Origin: Cephalopachus bancanus
Taxonomy: Eukaryota; Chordata; Mammalia; Primates; Tarsiidae
Length of the DNA: 64,000 bases
Assembly (NCBI GenBank): GCA_027257055.1
Contig: JAPVLO010000161.1
Location: forward strand, 1,488,001-1,552,000
Direction: 5' to 3'
Part shown: one piece after another, positions 53,383-64,000 of the stretch
Layout of the letters: every line of letters starts with the position of its first letter
Numbering within the stretch: position 1 is the first letter of the stretch
The notes under the pieces: generated by a model
The model's input: only the letters and a program-made list of their open reading frames with translations
Databases searched by the model: none
What the model was told of the DNA's origin: nothing
Position numbers and translations under genes: made by a program

Positions 53383-53688
53383 CTGGACGCGGTGACTCAC
53401 GCCTATAATCCCAGCACTTTGGGAGGCCGAGGTGAGAGGACTGCCTGAGCCCATGGGTTCGAGACCATCCTGGGGAACTTGGCGGGACCTCATCTCAACA
53501 ATAAATCAAAAAATTAGCCGGACATGATGGTGCATGACCATAGTTCCAGCTACTTGGAAAGCTGAGACAGAAGGATCACCTGAGCCCAGCAGGTCGAAGC
53601 TGTAGTGGCCGGGAGCGTGCCACTGCCCTCCAACCTGGGTGACAGAATGAGGCTCCAACTCAAAAAATAAAATAAAATAAATAAAAAG
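53383..53688 (+). mobile_element. Alu, full length, older
   Basis: GGGCTGGACGCGGTGACTCACGCC to GAGGCTCCAACTC plus an (AAAT)n tail. Its right arm reads TAGTGGCCGGGAGCGTGCCACTG, the presumed ancestral form without the perfect hairpin. Confidence 0.96.
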
Positions 53689-53689
53689 C

Positions 53690-53990
53690 ACTGATATTAA
53701 CAAACATTGAACACTTTACCATGGTTAAATACTAGAAGATTCATTTTATTCTGTTTTTACACTTCAAATTTTGGGGCATTAATAAACTCTTCCTTTTTTT
53801 CTAGATGGCTTAGTATCCAATGTTATGTCCTACATTAAGGAATGAGAAAGCAGAACTGTCGAATATGCTTCTGATATTGACACAGAGATCCACTAATGTC
53901 CTTCCATCTTGCCACAGCCCCTAGGGAAGCACATAGTAGGGATTCAAGCACTCCTGCACATTCCTGAGCACATAACTGAGAGTCCTCTTG
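53690..53990. other. Unassigned sequence
   Basis: Nothing recognised. Confidence 0.5.
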
Positions 53991-53994
53991 TCTT

Positions 53995-54460
53995 CTATAC
54001 GCTCCCAGTAAGTTGCTTCAGGGGATCCTTGACTTCCCAGCAGACTAGGCCCAAAGATGTAAATCCCTATTTACTATCTTTTTTTGAACTATATAGTATC
54101 AATGTAATCTTAGGTCTTGTGATTTGCATAACGTTTGCAGTGCAGGATGTCTTAGGCCTAGTAAACTTCCCTTTACTCTAAATGTCACTATCTAAATGTG
54201 AAATGCAGCTGTAACTTAAGTTCTGTACAACGCTCTGCTGGTCATGTGGCTAATGCATAGGTACCGACAACTCTGGACTATAAAAGTGAACTGTAAACGC
54301 CTGGAGGGTGAGCAGAACTATTTTAGAAAGACCTTGAGTCCGGCTCTGCCCCCTGGATTCAAACTCAGAAATAAACTTTCTACCAGTTCCCCCTGCCCTT
54401 TGATTTATTGGTATCAAGGGGAGCCACCGAGCGTTACTCAGACCACAACAATATGCATTC
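53995..54460 (+). mobile_element. Endogenous-retrovirus LTR with TATA and poly(A) signals
   Basis: A CTATAAAAG box at 54278-54286, then about 90 bases on AATAAA at 54370-54375, followed by TTTGATTTATTGG and GAGCGTTACTCAGACCACAACAA. This is the U3-R-U5 order of an LTR. The 5' limit is approximate. The subfamily is not named. Confidence 0.55.
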
Positions 54461-54489
54461 GAGACCATGAGAACCGTGAGGCAATGACC

Positions 54490-54695
54490 CATAGTGGTTA
54501 CGGCATCCACTCTGCAGTCAGACAGCTTGGGTTCACATTTAAGGTCACCTGCTTGCTGCATGATGTAGCCAAGTGACTTTGCCTCTTATGCCTCAGTTTC
54601 CATATCTGTTGCGATGATAAGATCAAAATTATTAAATGGTATGATACAAAGAGTACTTAGAACAGTGTCTAGCACAAAGCTGTGCCTCTGTAAGT
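54490..54695 (+). mobile_element. MIR SINE
   Basis: TAGTGGTTACGGCATCCACTCTGCAGTCAGACAGCTTGGGTTC, GTAGCCAAGTGACTTTGCC, TGCCTCAGTTTCCATATCTG and GAACAGTGTCTAGCAC. A well-preserved MIR. Confidence 0.92.
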
Positions 54696-56730
54696 CTATT
54701 AGTATCTAAGCTACTGTGCATAGAGCTTTCGGGCCATTTATATTTCAAAATTGTCTTTCCACTGCCAGGGCCCTCATCTTAGGCTGCACCCTCTGAAGAC
54801 AGAACTGACACGTCCTTCCGGCACCTAGCTGATTTATTCATTTTCCTCTTTTGTATGTCTCATTCTGAATCCCATCATCTCTACTCAGTGAAAAATGCTT
54901 CTGCGGGTCACACACAGATACGAACAGAAAAACTAGAAATAATCAGAAATTACTTACACTAGTGAAATGTCAGGTGAGTCTGTGTGAGTCATTCTCCCAA
55001 GAACAATTTTGGTAATTCTGTGAAGGTTTTGTAAGCCTTTCTTTTTTTCTTCCCCTTCTTCTTCTGGATGACAGGAATCCTCAGCAGACCTTTGTTGAAG
55101 AATAATTTTCCAAGGCTACCAATTTGGATCTCAAAAGCCCAGACACAAAGGGAACCTCAGTTTGCTATCTAAAATAAATGCTGAATAGCTGTCGATTAAG
55201 GTACACATATAGCAGATGGGAAATGGATAGCTACATTGTAGATTGCTCGGTGAATTCAAGAGGTCTTTGTCTGAGGACAATAGTAAAACGAACAAATATT
55301 CAGGTTTTCAGTTACAGGCCAGCCTGAGGATCAAGCAAGAAATAAAATTAAATCTAATTGAATCAGTAATGCCAACATCATTTGCACAAAAAACCATGTG
55401 CAATCAGACACCCTTCCCTGGGTTCCCTGGCCTAACTCTTAAAAATGTGTCTGGATTATACCCAATATAACACTTCCAGGTATCTTTCTGGTTAAGTACA
55501 ATGAGGTTTTACTGTTTCTAAGGGTTGATTCACAACCATGAAATAGCTCCCCTCTGCCTTTCACCCAATGAGAATCCCCTCAAGACTCTAGACACATTAT
55601 CAATAGGAAATGTACTCCATTAGTTATTTGAATATAAGCCCTAGGAGCAGAATAACTGGGGAAATAATCATCTGTCATCCATAATTGTGTTGTCAATCAG
55701 TTTAAACCATTTAATAGTAAAACTTGGTTCTACACATTACTGCTAGGGGCTACATTTTACTCACTGGTAGAAAAAAAAATCTATCTGTATCTATGTGTCT
55801 TTTGGTTCAGATAAGCTCTCTCTTCATATGTCCTATTTCAGTTGAAGGCACCAATACACACCTAATCCATCATCTTTGACACCTCCTTCTCCCCTCTCTC
55901 ATATCCATGTTCAATCAGTCACTAATCCTAATAATTTCATTACCTAGACAGTGTACATATCCATCCTTTCCTCCCTCATTGCCATTTATCCTGTTCAAGT
56001 GGAAATCATCAGGGCAGGTAGGCTCAACAGAAAGGCATTCTGGGAGTTCTTAGTGGAGAGGGAAGAACAAGTTGAGAGTAATGGTTGGTAGTTTTGGAAA
56101 TGGTAAATCTAGATGAAAAGAGAGACTTTCCAGAGATGGCCTGGGTGTTTAAGTAACTAAATACCACAGATAAAAGAGAAATGAATCCCATCCAGATCAG
56201 AGTGTTTGTCTGAATGATCTGATTGAAGGAGACTGGGCAGAAAAGAGAAGACAAGAAAAGAAAAGAAAGCACGATTCTGGACTGTAGGCATACACAGCAC
56301 TAAGTGGAAGTCAAAACCATGGTTTCAGATGTCCCTGTTTGGACGTAAATAAAAGTAAATATGCAAGCAGGATCAGGCAGATATAACAGCAAACAAGTAA
56401 AAGAGTTAGATGTTAAACTTGGATCCAATAGTCTTTTCCCCAAGGACAAACCATTTAAAGTATTTTATATACATATAAGCCCCTGGTAAAGATCTCAGTG
56501 GCCATTGTTCCCCAAGGGAGAAACAATCAACAGATATAGGCACGATCTTCCTGCTTTCATTTCTAAATTGATGCAAGCAAGGCCCTAGGCCTTGGTTTGG
56601 ACAATTATTGATTATGTGTAACTGGAATTGTATTTAAATTTCTCACCTCACTTTTAATCTAAGGAAAACCTTCTACTAACACTCTAGAGGGCTGATAACT
56701 ATAATCAAGCCATCATAATAATACTAATTA
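54696..56730. other. Unassigned sequence (2 kb), weak L2 traces
   Basis: CCTCCTTCTCCCCTCTCTCATATCC and CATCCTTTCCTCCCTCATTGCC (55870-55985) are L2-like. 54930-55190 is repeat-free and unassigned. No gene is seen. Confidence 0.45.
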
Positions 56731-56734
56731 AAAT

Positions 56735-56835
56735 AATGATAATAACACTATACTTGTATCATACTTTACAGTTTATGAAATGCATTCCAAGATGCTTTCA
56801 TATGTATTGACTCACACATAGAAGGGATATTTTCC
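56735..56835 (-). mobile_element. MIR-family fragment
   Basis: CATACTTTACAGTTTATGAAATGCATTCCAAGATGCTTTCATATGTATTG is an inverted MIRb/MIR3-like segment. Confidence 0.6.
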
Positions 56836-57585
56836 TACATTAATAGTGATTCATCTTGAGAGTAAGAAGTATAAACAAAGTGAATGGTCATTTATAAAGT
56901 AGCATTTCAGGGTCTTTGTAGCAGGTCCTGTCTGCGCTCCTCCCATATCCCTTTGGATTCCATGACCATTTCTGTGCAGACCAACCTGGCTTCTGCAAGT
57001 CAGTATCTACATCATTGTTGTCTGGCTGACCTTGAACTACCAGAACCCACTCAGTCCATGTGTAAGGGGAGATGAAAGTGACTGGAAATTAAAATCTTCC
57101 CAAATGTTCACATTTCTTAACCAATGACTGACGGGTATGGGGATACGAATACCCCATCTCCTTTACCCCTGGGCTGGGATAAATCTGAAGTGTTTTTTAC
57201 AGCATTTCCTGAAGCTTCCTGGATCAGTCACTCATAGTGGTATCTTGGGATTTTAGCTCTTTTTCCCCCCAATCTATATCTCTTCCCCATTACCCTTTTA
57301 TGTCTTTGCAGCTCCCAAATAAACTAAACAACCTCAACCCTCCTCTCAGGAACTTCTCCTGGTATGAATCCTACTGAAACAGTACCAAAAGTAATCAGGA
57401 ACATTCTGAATCAATGTATGACATGTGCCATAAAAGGGACAAAAGTTGTCTAAACTGAACAACATGAATATCCATCTGGAAATCAATTTTATTTTTAAGA
57501 AGGTATATTATTTGTTCATAATAAGGTGGTCATTGCTATTATTATCATGCTTTCATCATTGAAGTTCAAGTGCTGAGCCCTAAAT
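56836..57585. other. Unassigned sequence
   Basis: Nothing recognised beyond short frames. Confidence 0.5.
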
Positions 57586-57589
57586 GGAC

Positions 57590-57775
57590 AATATTCTGGA
57601 TACCACAAGTAAAAATTGTCACTGACCTTGCCTTCCAAAATTCATATTCTGGTGGGTAGAGACCAACAGCGAAACAAAGCATCAATCCACAGTGAAACAA
57701 TGATCACTAACTGAGAGTGTGAAGAAGAAGGAGAAATTGAAAGAAGCGATCTTAAGGTGTAACTAGACTCAGAAA
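57590..57775 (-). mobile_element. L2 LINE fragment
   Basis: ACTGACCTTGCCTTCCAAAATTCATATTCTGGTGGGTAGAGACC is the inverted L2 3' region. Confidence 0.7.
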
Positions 57776-58685
57776 CACAAGAAAATAACGGAGTCAGGAA
57801 AATAACCACTTATCCTTGATTGGATCACAGCCAAAACAGAAAAAGCAACTGTTGTTTGTGGGCCTAATTTGCCGTCAGAAGCGTGTGTGTCAGTAAGACA
57901 TCATCTTGCAATCTAAAACAAAAGGACAAAACCAGGAGTGCTGATCTTAGCAAATCCTCAGAGATCGCCGCTTCTGACACAAACCTGGTTTGTAGTATCA
58001 GAAAAATTGATGCCTTGCAACTAGCTCTTGTAAGATCTGTCTCTGAAGACAGAGTGGAAATAAACAGATCAAGTTACAAGCATGTTTTGTTGGGAGATAA
58101 CAAATTCTCTTCGATGCTCTAAAGAACAAAGAGCAGAGTGCTTCCTCTAATCTCTATATCTGATTCACAGAATGAGTGTTGAGATGTTCACTTAAGTATA
58201 AAATCAGTTGTCCCAACCCCTTTTTTCATTTTCAAATATGAGCATGATAATCTAAGGACAAAAGAAAAAAGACAGCATTTCTTAATACACTTAATAACAA
58301 ACAGGATGCAACTTTTTTCTCTAGGGAGCTGTACAGAACAAATATATTGTTTCCAGAAGAACTGTGATAAGTTGATGGTAGACTCAACACTGATTATTGA
58401 TAGGTTTGTTTGAGATCAGTCAACCATGTAAGATAAGGGTAGAAATTTAAATAACAGACTGCCACTCTCAAGAGCTATGTGCTCATTTTCTAGACAGCCA
58501 CATTCTGCAAGCTTTCTTTTATGTTGTGTGTTTTCTTAGTTCTCAGAATGGTTTATAGTATAGATAGATAGGCAGACAGCAAGATCTCAGAGAATAAGCA
58601 AGTATAAGAACCTTTTAGGTAGCAAGGAGCTTAGTGAACACCACAGAATTTCCTTCTGTCTATCAGTATGATGTCTAATTGCCCA
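57776..58685. other. Unassigned sequence (0.9 kb)
   Basis: A 79-codon frame (57883-58122, +, GTG start) is open and less repetitive than most but has no recognised domain. Nothing else is seen. Confidence 0.45.
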
Positions 58686-58689
58686 GGTA

Positions 58690-59185
58690 TGGCCAAGTAC
58701 AAGCCGAGAGAGAAGCAGGCTCTTGAAAGTGATACACACCAAAACCAGAGAAAGGCATTACAAGATAAGAAACTATAAACCAATATCTCATAAATATAGA
58801 CACAAAAAAATTCCTAACAACAAAAATTTTAGCCTTATATGAAGTAAGCAAACAGAGATCAACAATGTACAAAAAGAGACACCATGAGCAAGTAAGATTT
58901 ATCCCAGGTAGGCAAGGCTGGTTCAACATTCAAAAATTAATTTACGTAATCCACTGCCACCAACAGGCTAAAGAAGAAAAGTAATATGATCATATCCATA
59001 GATGCAGAAAAAGAATTTGACAAAAATCTAACATCATTTATGATAAAAGCTCTCAGTAAACTAGGAATAGAGGGAACTTCCTCAAGTTGATAAAGATTCA
59101 CTCCAAAAAAAAAGATCTAGCATCATATTTAATGGTGAGAAACTCGAAGCTTTCCCACTAAGATCAGAAACAAGGCAATAATATG
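58690..59185 (+). mobile_element. Old L1M fragment, reverse transcriptase region
   Basis: AACTATAAACCAATATCTC, ATCCCAGGTAGGCAAGGCTGGTTCAACATTC, CATAGATGCAGAAAAAGAATTTGAC and ATCATATTTAATGGTGAGAAACTCGAAGC are the RT palm region of L1 ORF2, broken by stops and indels. Confidence 0.85.
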
Positions 59186-59805
59186 TGTGGAAGCCATGAG
59201 TATCCTAATGTGGGATTCCTAAAAAGGTGGCTTGAGCAGACGTGGTTCTGACAATGGATTCCAAAATTCTAGCAAACATTAAACATTATGAGTGACACAC
59301 AACATCTCTTACTTGTGATAGTTCTCTAAGAATAACCAATAAGTTTATCTATATCTTGGATACCTATATTATAGTCAGCCATGTGGTGAAGTCCAATCCA
59401 TTATAAACAAGGGGTCCATGGACCTGCTAGTGTAGTTTGTGTTCTAAACACCTAAGGTGTCAGATGAATATGCACAGGTGAGTATGCAGGAGTTGGAGGT
59501 GAAGAGTTTGCACCATCAGCAGGTAATCCTGGCAGAGCAGCTCCAGGGGGCCTTGAATCTCTGCCTTCACATATATCAGATGCTTTTGCAGCTAATATGC
59601 CCTTTTAGTGGCATACAGACAAGCTGCAGGGTGACTACTTTAACAATGCATGTATTTTCTGCTAATTAGAGCATCATCATTATTTTGAAATACTTGATAT
59701 GAAAACATTCTGTTGGATTTGAAACCCATTTGCATTATCACAAGAAATTTTAACATTACATTTGTCAGCACAAAAAAATAGAAGAGCGGTTAACTCCTTT
59801 AAATA
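59186..59805. other. Unassigned sequence
   Basis: A 70-codon frame at 59457-59669 (+) is unrecognised. It may belong to the hAT remnant downstream, but I cannot show it. Confidence 0.4.
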
Positions 59806-59809
59806 CATT

Positions 59810-59995
59810 TCAACTATTGCAAATTTGTGAGTAGTTGTAAAAAATGGTTTTAAATTTTTTATCACCAACCACTATGAATAAATTTTCTTGCCAATGGTGA
59901 ATATCAAATATTTGAAAAGATCATCATTAAAAGGTCATGATCAGAAATTGAAGATTGCCTTGACAAGCATAAAACCTGATATAAAAAAATTATGT
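59810..59995 (+). pseudogene. Possible hAT transposase C-terminal remnant
   Basis: The plus-strand reading around 59895-59990 gives LPMVNIKYLKRSS...DQKLKIALTSIKPDIKKL. This resembles the C-terminal dimerisation end of hAT/ZBED-type transposases (NIK..R..., LRVALS.I.PDI..L). It is short and without the catalytic core. It could also derive from a domesticated hAT gene retrocopy. Confidence 0.4.
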
Positions 59996-60104
59996 TCATG
60001 GAGGATAATGGCTGAGTAGGATCCAACCAGACTAAACCACTTGCAGACAATCACTATAAAATGTGGACATAACACAAAAGAGATACCTTAAGTGTACAGA
60101 AGAA

Positions 60105-60168
60105 GCCTACGGTCATGGCAGCCTGAACATGCCCAATATCGTGCCATCTTGGAAGCTAAGCAGGGTTG
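60105..60168 (+). pseudogene. 5S rRNA pseudogene fragment (first ~64 nt)
   Basis: GCCTACGGTCATGGCAGCC...TTGGAAGCTAAGCAGGGTTG matches the 5' half of vertebrate 5S rRNA (GTCTACGGCCATACCACCCTGAAC...GGAAGCTAAGCAGGGTC) with scattered changes. It includes the box A region of the internal promoter; the intermediate element and box C are gone. It lies inside the L1M 5' UTR. It is not a functional rRNA gene. Confidence 0.85.
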
Positions 60169-60592
60169 ACAGAATACAGGAGAGCCCACACCTAGACAAG
60201 ATGAGTTATATGGAGTTATCTGCTTTTTGCAGAGTTCTCAGTCTAAGATCAAACATGGTTGGCATGAGGCTTAAGGCAGTAGAGGTGCTAATGGAAAAAA
60301 AAAACAGAGTTTCCTGTCCAGGGGAACCATTGAATGTGGGTCAACTACTGCCACTGGAGATAGAGGCAAAATACCAGAGATGGAACTGTGAAATTCTGTC
60401 TTCCCATAACTCTGACTATACCCTAAATCCTGAATGCATGGAGAAGAATCAAAACTACTCAGTTAAATACTAATGATCTGAACAAAGTTTCCACAACTAA
60501 ATGTAATATAATGTTTGGGATATAATAATCACTTACCTGATATATAAAGAAGCAAGAAGATAGAGCACAGTCTCCTAAAAAATTGACTGGCA

Positions 60593-60893
60593 GGCCAGGA
60601 GAGGTGGCTCATGCCTATAATCCCAGCACTTTGGGAGGCCAAGATGAGAGGACTGTCTGAGCCAAGGTATTCAAGATCAGCCTGTGCAACTTGGCGAGAC
60701 CTCATCCCTACAATAAATCAAAAATTAGCCGGGCATGGTAGTGAGCACCTGTAGTTCCAACTACTTGGAAGGCTGAGGCGGAAGGATCACCTGAGCCCAG
60801 CAGATTGAGGCTGCAGTAGCCATGAGCAGTGTGCTACTGAACTCCAGCCTGGGTGACAGAGTGAGACTATGACTCAAAAAAAAAAAAAAAAAG
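60593..60893 (+). mobile_element. Alu, full length
   Basis: GGCCAGGAGAGGTGGCTCATGCC to GACTATGACTC plus 18 A. Inserted in L1M. The older right-arm form CAGTAGCCATGAGCAGTGTGCTACTG is consistent with more age than the CpG-rich copies. Confidence 0.96.
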
Positions 60894-61323
60894 ACCTGTA
60901 ATTAATTCTTATGTAATCTCAATGTTAGAGTGAGCAAAACTGAATTTAAAAAGTTATTATAACTATTGAGTATCCTTATGAAGTAAAATAATACATGCTC
61001 ATAATGAACAAAAAAGAAGGAATGATAGCAGAGAAATAGAAATAATAAAAATAGCCAAAAGAATGTTTTATAACTAAAAATATAACATTTGAAATAATTC
61101 ACTGGTTGGGCTTAATATAATACCAATGACCCAAAAAAGAATAAGTAAACTTGAAGTAAGATTAATGAAAATTATCCAGTGTGAAGAACAAAAAGGATAT
61201 AGATTGAAAAAAATAAACAGAGCTTAAGGAACTTGATGAGTGTTATAAACTAGTCAAAAATATGTGTAATTGGAGTTCCAAAAGAAAACAAACCACAAAT
61301 GGGGCAGAAAAATTAGTGATTTG

Positions 61324-62680
61324 CAATGGAACAGGACAGAGATTCTGGAAGAAAAAAACTCGATCTCTCAACCAAGTCGTCTTTGCAAAGCCACCAGTAA
61401 CATCCACTGGGGAAAGGAGACCATATTTAGCGAACAGTGCTGAGAAAACTCGCTGACCACATCCAGAAGAATAAAACTGGAGCCGACCCCAACCTATTAC
61501 CATATACAAAAATCAACTCTAAATTGATCAAAGATCTAAACGTAAAACTTCAAACTATAAGAATGCTAGAAGAAAATGTAGGAAACACCTTATGCGCATT
61601 GGGGTAGTCAATGAATTCTTAACCAAGTCCCCAAAGCACATGCCATAAAAGCTAAGATAGACAAGTGGGACCTCATCAAACTGAAAAGCTTTTGCACAGC
61701 AAAAGAAAGTAACAAGAGAGTAAAGAGACAGTACACAGAATGGGAAAAAAATTTGCAAAGTATGTATCTGATAATGATCTAACATCCAAGATCTACAAGA
61801 AACTCAAAGTCAAAGGAAAAGAAATCTCATTTAAAAGTAAGCACAGGACATAAATAGACACTTTTCAAAAGAAGACATGCAAGCAGCCAACAGACACATG
61901 AAAAAAATGTTCAGCCTCACTAATCATTAGAGAAATGCAAATCAAAACTACAATGTGATACCATCTAACTCCAGTAATGATGACCATCGTCAATATATCA
62001 AAAACAACAGATGCTGGTGCAGGTGTGGAGAAAAGGGAACACTTCTACACTTTTGGTGGGAGAGCAAGCTAGTTCAGCCTCTATGGAAAGCATTGTGGCA
62101 ATTTCTAAAAGAGCTAAAAATTGACCTTCCATATGATCCAACAATACTTCTCCTGGTAATATACCTGGAGGAACATAAATCATTCTACAAAAAAGACACC
62201 TGCACATACATGTTTATTACTGCACTATTCACGATAACAAAAACATGGAAACAACCCTACTGCCCATCAAAAGTGGACTGGAAAAAGAAAATGTGGTGCA
62301 TATACACAACGGAGTACTACACAGCCATAAGGAAGAACAAAATCATGGACTTTGCAGCAAATTGGATGGAGTTGGAGACCATTATACTACATGATCTATC
62401 ACAGAAACAAAAGAATGGAACACCACATGTTCTCACTCATAAGTGGGACCTGAATATTAATTACATTAGCACAAGGGAGGGATCTGCAGTTGCTAGGCAC
62501 TGCTGGGGGAGCAGTAGGGGTCACATACATAACATCTCAAACTTTACCTGGTCCTATACTGGGGGAGTGAGAACCAGTTGGAAGTCCAAACTTCACCCGC
62601 ATGCAGCCTACCTGTGTAGTTAATCCTTACTTGTACCTCATATCTCTATATAATAAAATAAAATTTAATTTTAAAAAACT
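61324..62680 (+). mobile_element. LINE-1, 5'-truncated, inserted in the old L1M
   Basis: ORF2 from GCAATGGAACAGGACAGAG to its C-terminus, then a 3' UTR unlike the other L1s here (GGGAGGGATCTGCAGTTGCTAGGC...CCTGGTCCTATACTGGGGGAG) and an A-rich tail. AAAAATTAGTGATTTG (left, ending 61323) and AAAAAAATGATTTG (right, ending 62695) form the likely target duplication. Confidence 0.88.
61955..62623 (+). pseudogene. L1 ORF2 C-terminal domain, open but truncated
   Basis: A 222-codon open stretch covers the cysteine-rich C-terminal region of ORF2p ([89 protein letters not shown]) and then runs on into the 3' UTR. At least two of the conserved cysteines are changed (GTLLHF for HC; WES for WEC). No endonuclease or RT remains upstream in frame. 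Confidence 0.88.
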
Positions 62681-62979
62681 GAAAAAAATGATTTGAAGAA
62701 AAGATGGTCAAATATTCCAAATTTAATTAAAGAAATAAAACCACGAATGCAAAATGCTCAACACACACCATCAGGATGAAAATTAGAAGTACATTACAGT
62801 CAAATTGTTCAAAGCCAAATGATAAAAAGCAAATATTGAAAGGAGCAAGAAAAAAAATCATCTTATTACTTGATTAATAGCAGACTCATTGCCAGAAACT
62901 ACAGAGGACAGAGGAGAGTAGAAAAATAATATATTTTTAATTGCTGAAAGAAAAAAGTGCCAACATAATATTGAATATA

Positions 62980-63209
62980 CAGAGGGTGCCAAAAAATGTA
63001 TACACATTTTACGAAAAGAAAACAATGTATTAACGTTGTAATACTCAATATATACCAATAACAAAAGATGAATACAAGTAATGTTTGACTTCTGCCATTA
63101 CAAGAGGTGCTCAGAATGGTTACCATCAGTGCCCAGACACTTCTGATTTTACAGCAAACTAAAAGTAATATCGCTTAAAATGTGTATGCATTTTTTTTGG
63201 CACCATGGG
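62980..63209. mobile_element. Tc1/mariner-type MITE with TA duplication
   Basis: A 230-bp non-coding element with inverted ends: CAGAGGGTGCCAAAAAATG and, inverted at the other end, CCCATGGTGCCAAAAAAAATG. The pairing continues into TATACACATTTTA against CATACACATTTTA, giving ends of about 32-34 bases. TA lies at 62978-62979 and 63210-63211. L1M sequence continues on both sides. It is a deletion derivative moved by a mariner transposase encoded elsewhere. Confidence 0.88.
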
Positions 63210-63976
63210 TATAGTGAATTTTTTCTTTTAAATGAAGGGAAAATAAAGTTATAGTCAGAGAAACAGAAACTACAAGAATTTGTTGACAACAAACCTACTC
63301 AAACAAAAACCGCTAAAGGAAACTCTCAGACTGATGGAAATTATGTCAGCTAGAGACTTAGATCCTCAAAAAGAAGTGAAGAGCATTAGAATGATTAATG
63401 TTTTGGTGATCATAAAACTATTTTAACCTGTTTTTCTTATAATTTTATTGTAATATATAATCGTCTTTAAGAAAAAAATTATAAACTTGGTTTTTTGATA
63501 TGTAATGAATGTGGGTAGCATAAAGACAGTGGCCAGTATAGACATATACAGTGTCAAAGTTTATATATTTTCCATAAAATGGCACAATATTCACTGTAGA
63601 TGAGTGTTCACAAGTGAGGATTTGCATTGCAATTTTATATCAATCACTAGAATGAAATGCAAGAAGTAGAGCTAAAAGACAACTGAAAAGTTAATATGAA
63701 ATCTTAAAAAGAGCCAAACATAATCTCCCCATCTCCCCCCCAAAAAAAAGGCGGGAAAGGAAGAACAGAGTAGTAAACAAACAAGAACAGAGGGGGAAAA
63801 ACTGAAAGCAAATAACAAAACAACATCCCCACACCTAACCATATTAGTTATTAAATCAGCATTATTAACCACCTTGATTGATATTTATAGAGCACTATAC
63901 CCAACAGCTGTAGAATATACACATTCTTTAGAGGCACACAACTCATTTACCAGATCACACACTGTACCAAAATCAA

Positions 63977-64000
63977 AAAAATTAGCTGAGTATGGTAGCA
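63977..64000 (+). mobile_element. Alu right-arm start, cut by the window edge
   Basis: AAAAAAATTAGCTGAGTATGGTAGCA is the beginning of an Alu right arm. The left arm is absent. It abuts the L1M endonuclease region. Confidence 0.75.

Larger units (their letters stand above)
60000..63976 (+). mobile_element. Old LINE-1 (L1M type), 5' UTR to ORF2 start, with four insertions
   Basis: Pieces in L1 order: 5' UTR 60000-60592 (ending ATATAAAGAAGCAAGAAGATAG); ORF1 N-terminal region 60900-61310 (AATTATCCAGTGTGAAGAACAAAAAGG); ORF1 C-terminal region 62696-62977 (TATTCCAAATTTAATTAAAGAAAT...CAGACTCATTGCCAGAAACTAC); ORF1 end and inter-ORF sequence 63210-63860; endonuclease start 63870-63976 (GATTGATATTTATAGAGCACTATACCC). 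A 5S fragment, an Alu, a younger L1 and a MITE interrupt it. All frames are broken. Confidence 0.85.

Noticed and set aside
54244..54576. 110-codon frames on both strands
   Set aside because: They span an LTR end and a MIR, with no protein family signature.
60063..60473. 136-codon frame across the 5S fragment
   Set aside because: The frame mixes 5S rRNA sequence and L1 5' UTR sequence, which are non-coding.

Overview
This window is intergenic (or deep intronic) mammalian nuclear DNA from a primate. The dimeric 7SL-derived SINEs (Alu, at least 15 copies or fragments), L1 ends of primate type, MaLR/MST and MLT LTRs, MIR and L2 place it there. Most Alus are not the human S/Y type: their right arm carries GTGGCCGGGAGCGGCCAC and ends GAGACTCCAACTC, and most full L1 3' ends have a GGGGAGGGAGGG...CATACCTCATCAACAAGG 3' UTR. 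One Alu (39.9-40.2 kb) looks like ordinary AluJ. I infer a non-anthropoid primate (strepsirrhine or tarsier-like) but cannot fix the species by eye. I found no intact protein-coding host gene, no tRNA, no CRISPR array and no operon-like organisation. Every long protein reading I could name belongs to a decayed mobile element. Several long open frames begin only at GTG or TTG and are probably chance.

Layout. 0-3 kb: old L1M (ORF1 end plus the ORF2 endonuclease), then an L2. 3.3-3.8 kb: two tandem Alus. 5.6-8.6 kb: a run of LTRs (MaLR, MLT1, MST, MLT2) and an Alu. 9.0-9.9 kb: an Alu split by a 663-bp CpG-rich insert that I cannot name. 10.5-11.5 kb: 5'-truncated L1 with a target-site duplication (TSD). 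12.1-13.6 kb: 5' end of an old L1 on the minus strand. 17.05-17.66 kb: L1 with a 5' inversion inside an L2. 18.24-27.30 kb: a MaLR provirus (minus) whose internal region was split by a full-length but dead L1 (plus), itself carrying an Alu that carries a second Alu; TSD traces are visible at each level. 27.3-31.7 kb: HAL1/L1 remnant, Alus, L2, MIR. 31.7-34.6 kb: the longest repeat-poor interval. 34.6-35.8 kb: L1M 3' end with a perfect TSD, then two Alus around a TG repeat. 36-40.4 kb: LTRs and one AluJ-in-LTR. 41.5-44.4 kb: an L1 inside old L2-like sequence, flanked by similar arms in inverted orientation. 45.6-46.6 kb: an L1. 47.8-50.3 kb: MLT2 LTR and a nearby second copy of its end together with flanking sequence. 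51.6-52.1 kb: mariner transposase remnant. 53.4-59 kb: Alu, LTR, MIR, L2, L1M reverse transcriptase, hAT remnant. 60.0-64.0 kb: an old L1M carrying a 5S rRNA fragment, an Alu, a younger L1, a Tc1/mariner MITE and the start of another Alu.

Nothing here works as a gene system. The value lies in the layered insertion history, which gives relative ages, and in a few sequences that do not fit known repeats: the 9.2-9.9 kb insert, the 48.4/50.1 kb duplication, the 5S fragment in L1M, and the repeat-poor 32-34.5 kb interval. Family names below were assigned by recognition, not by a library search.
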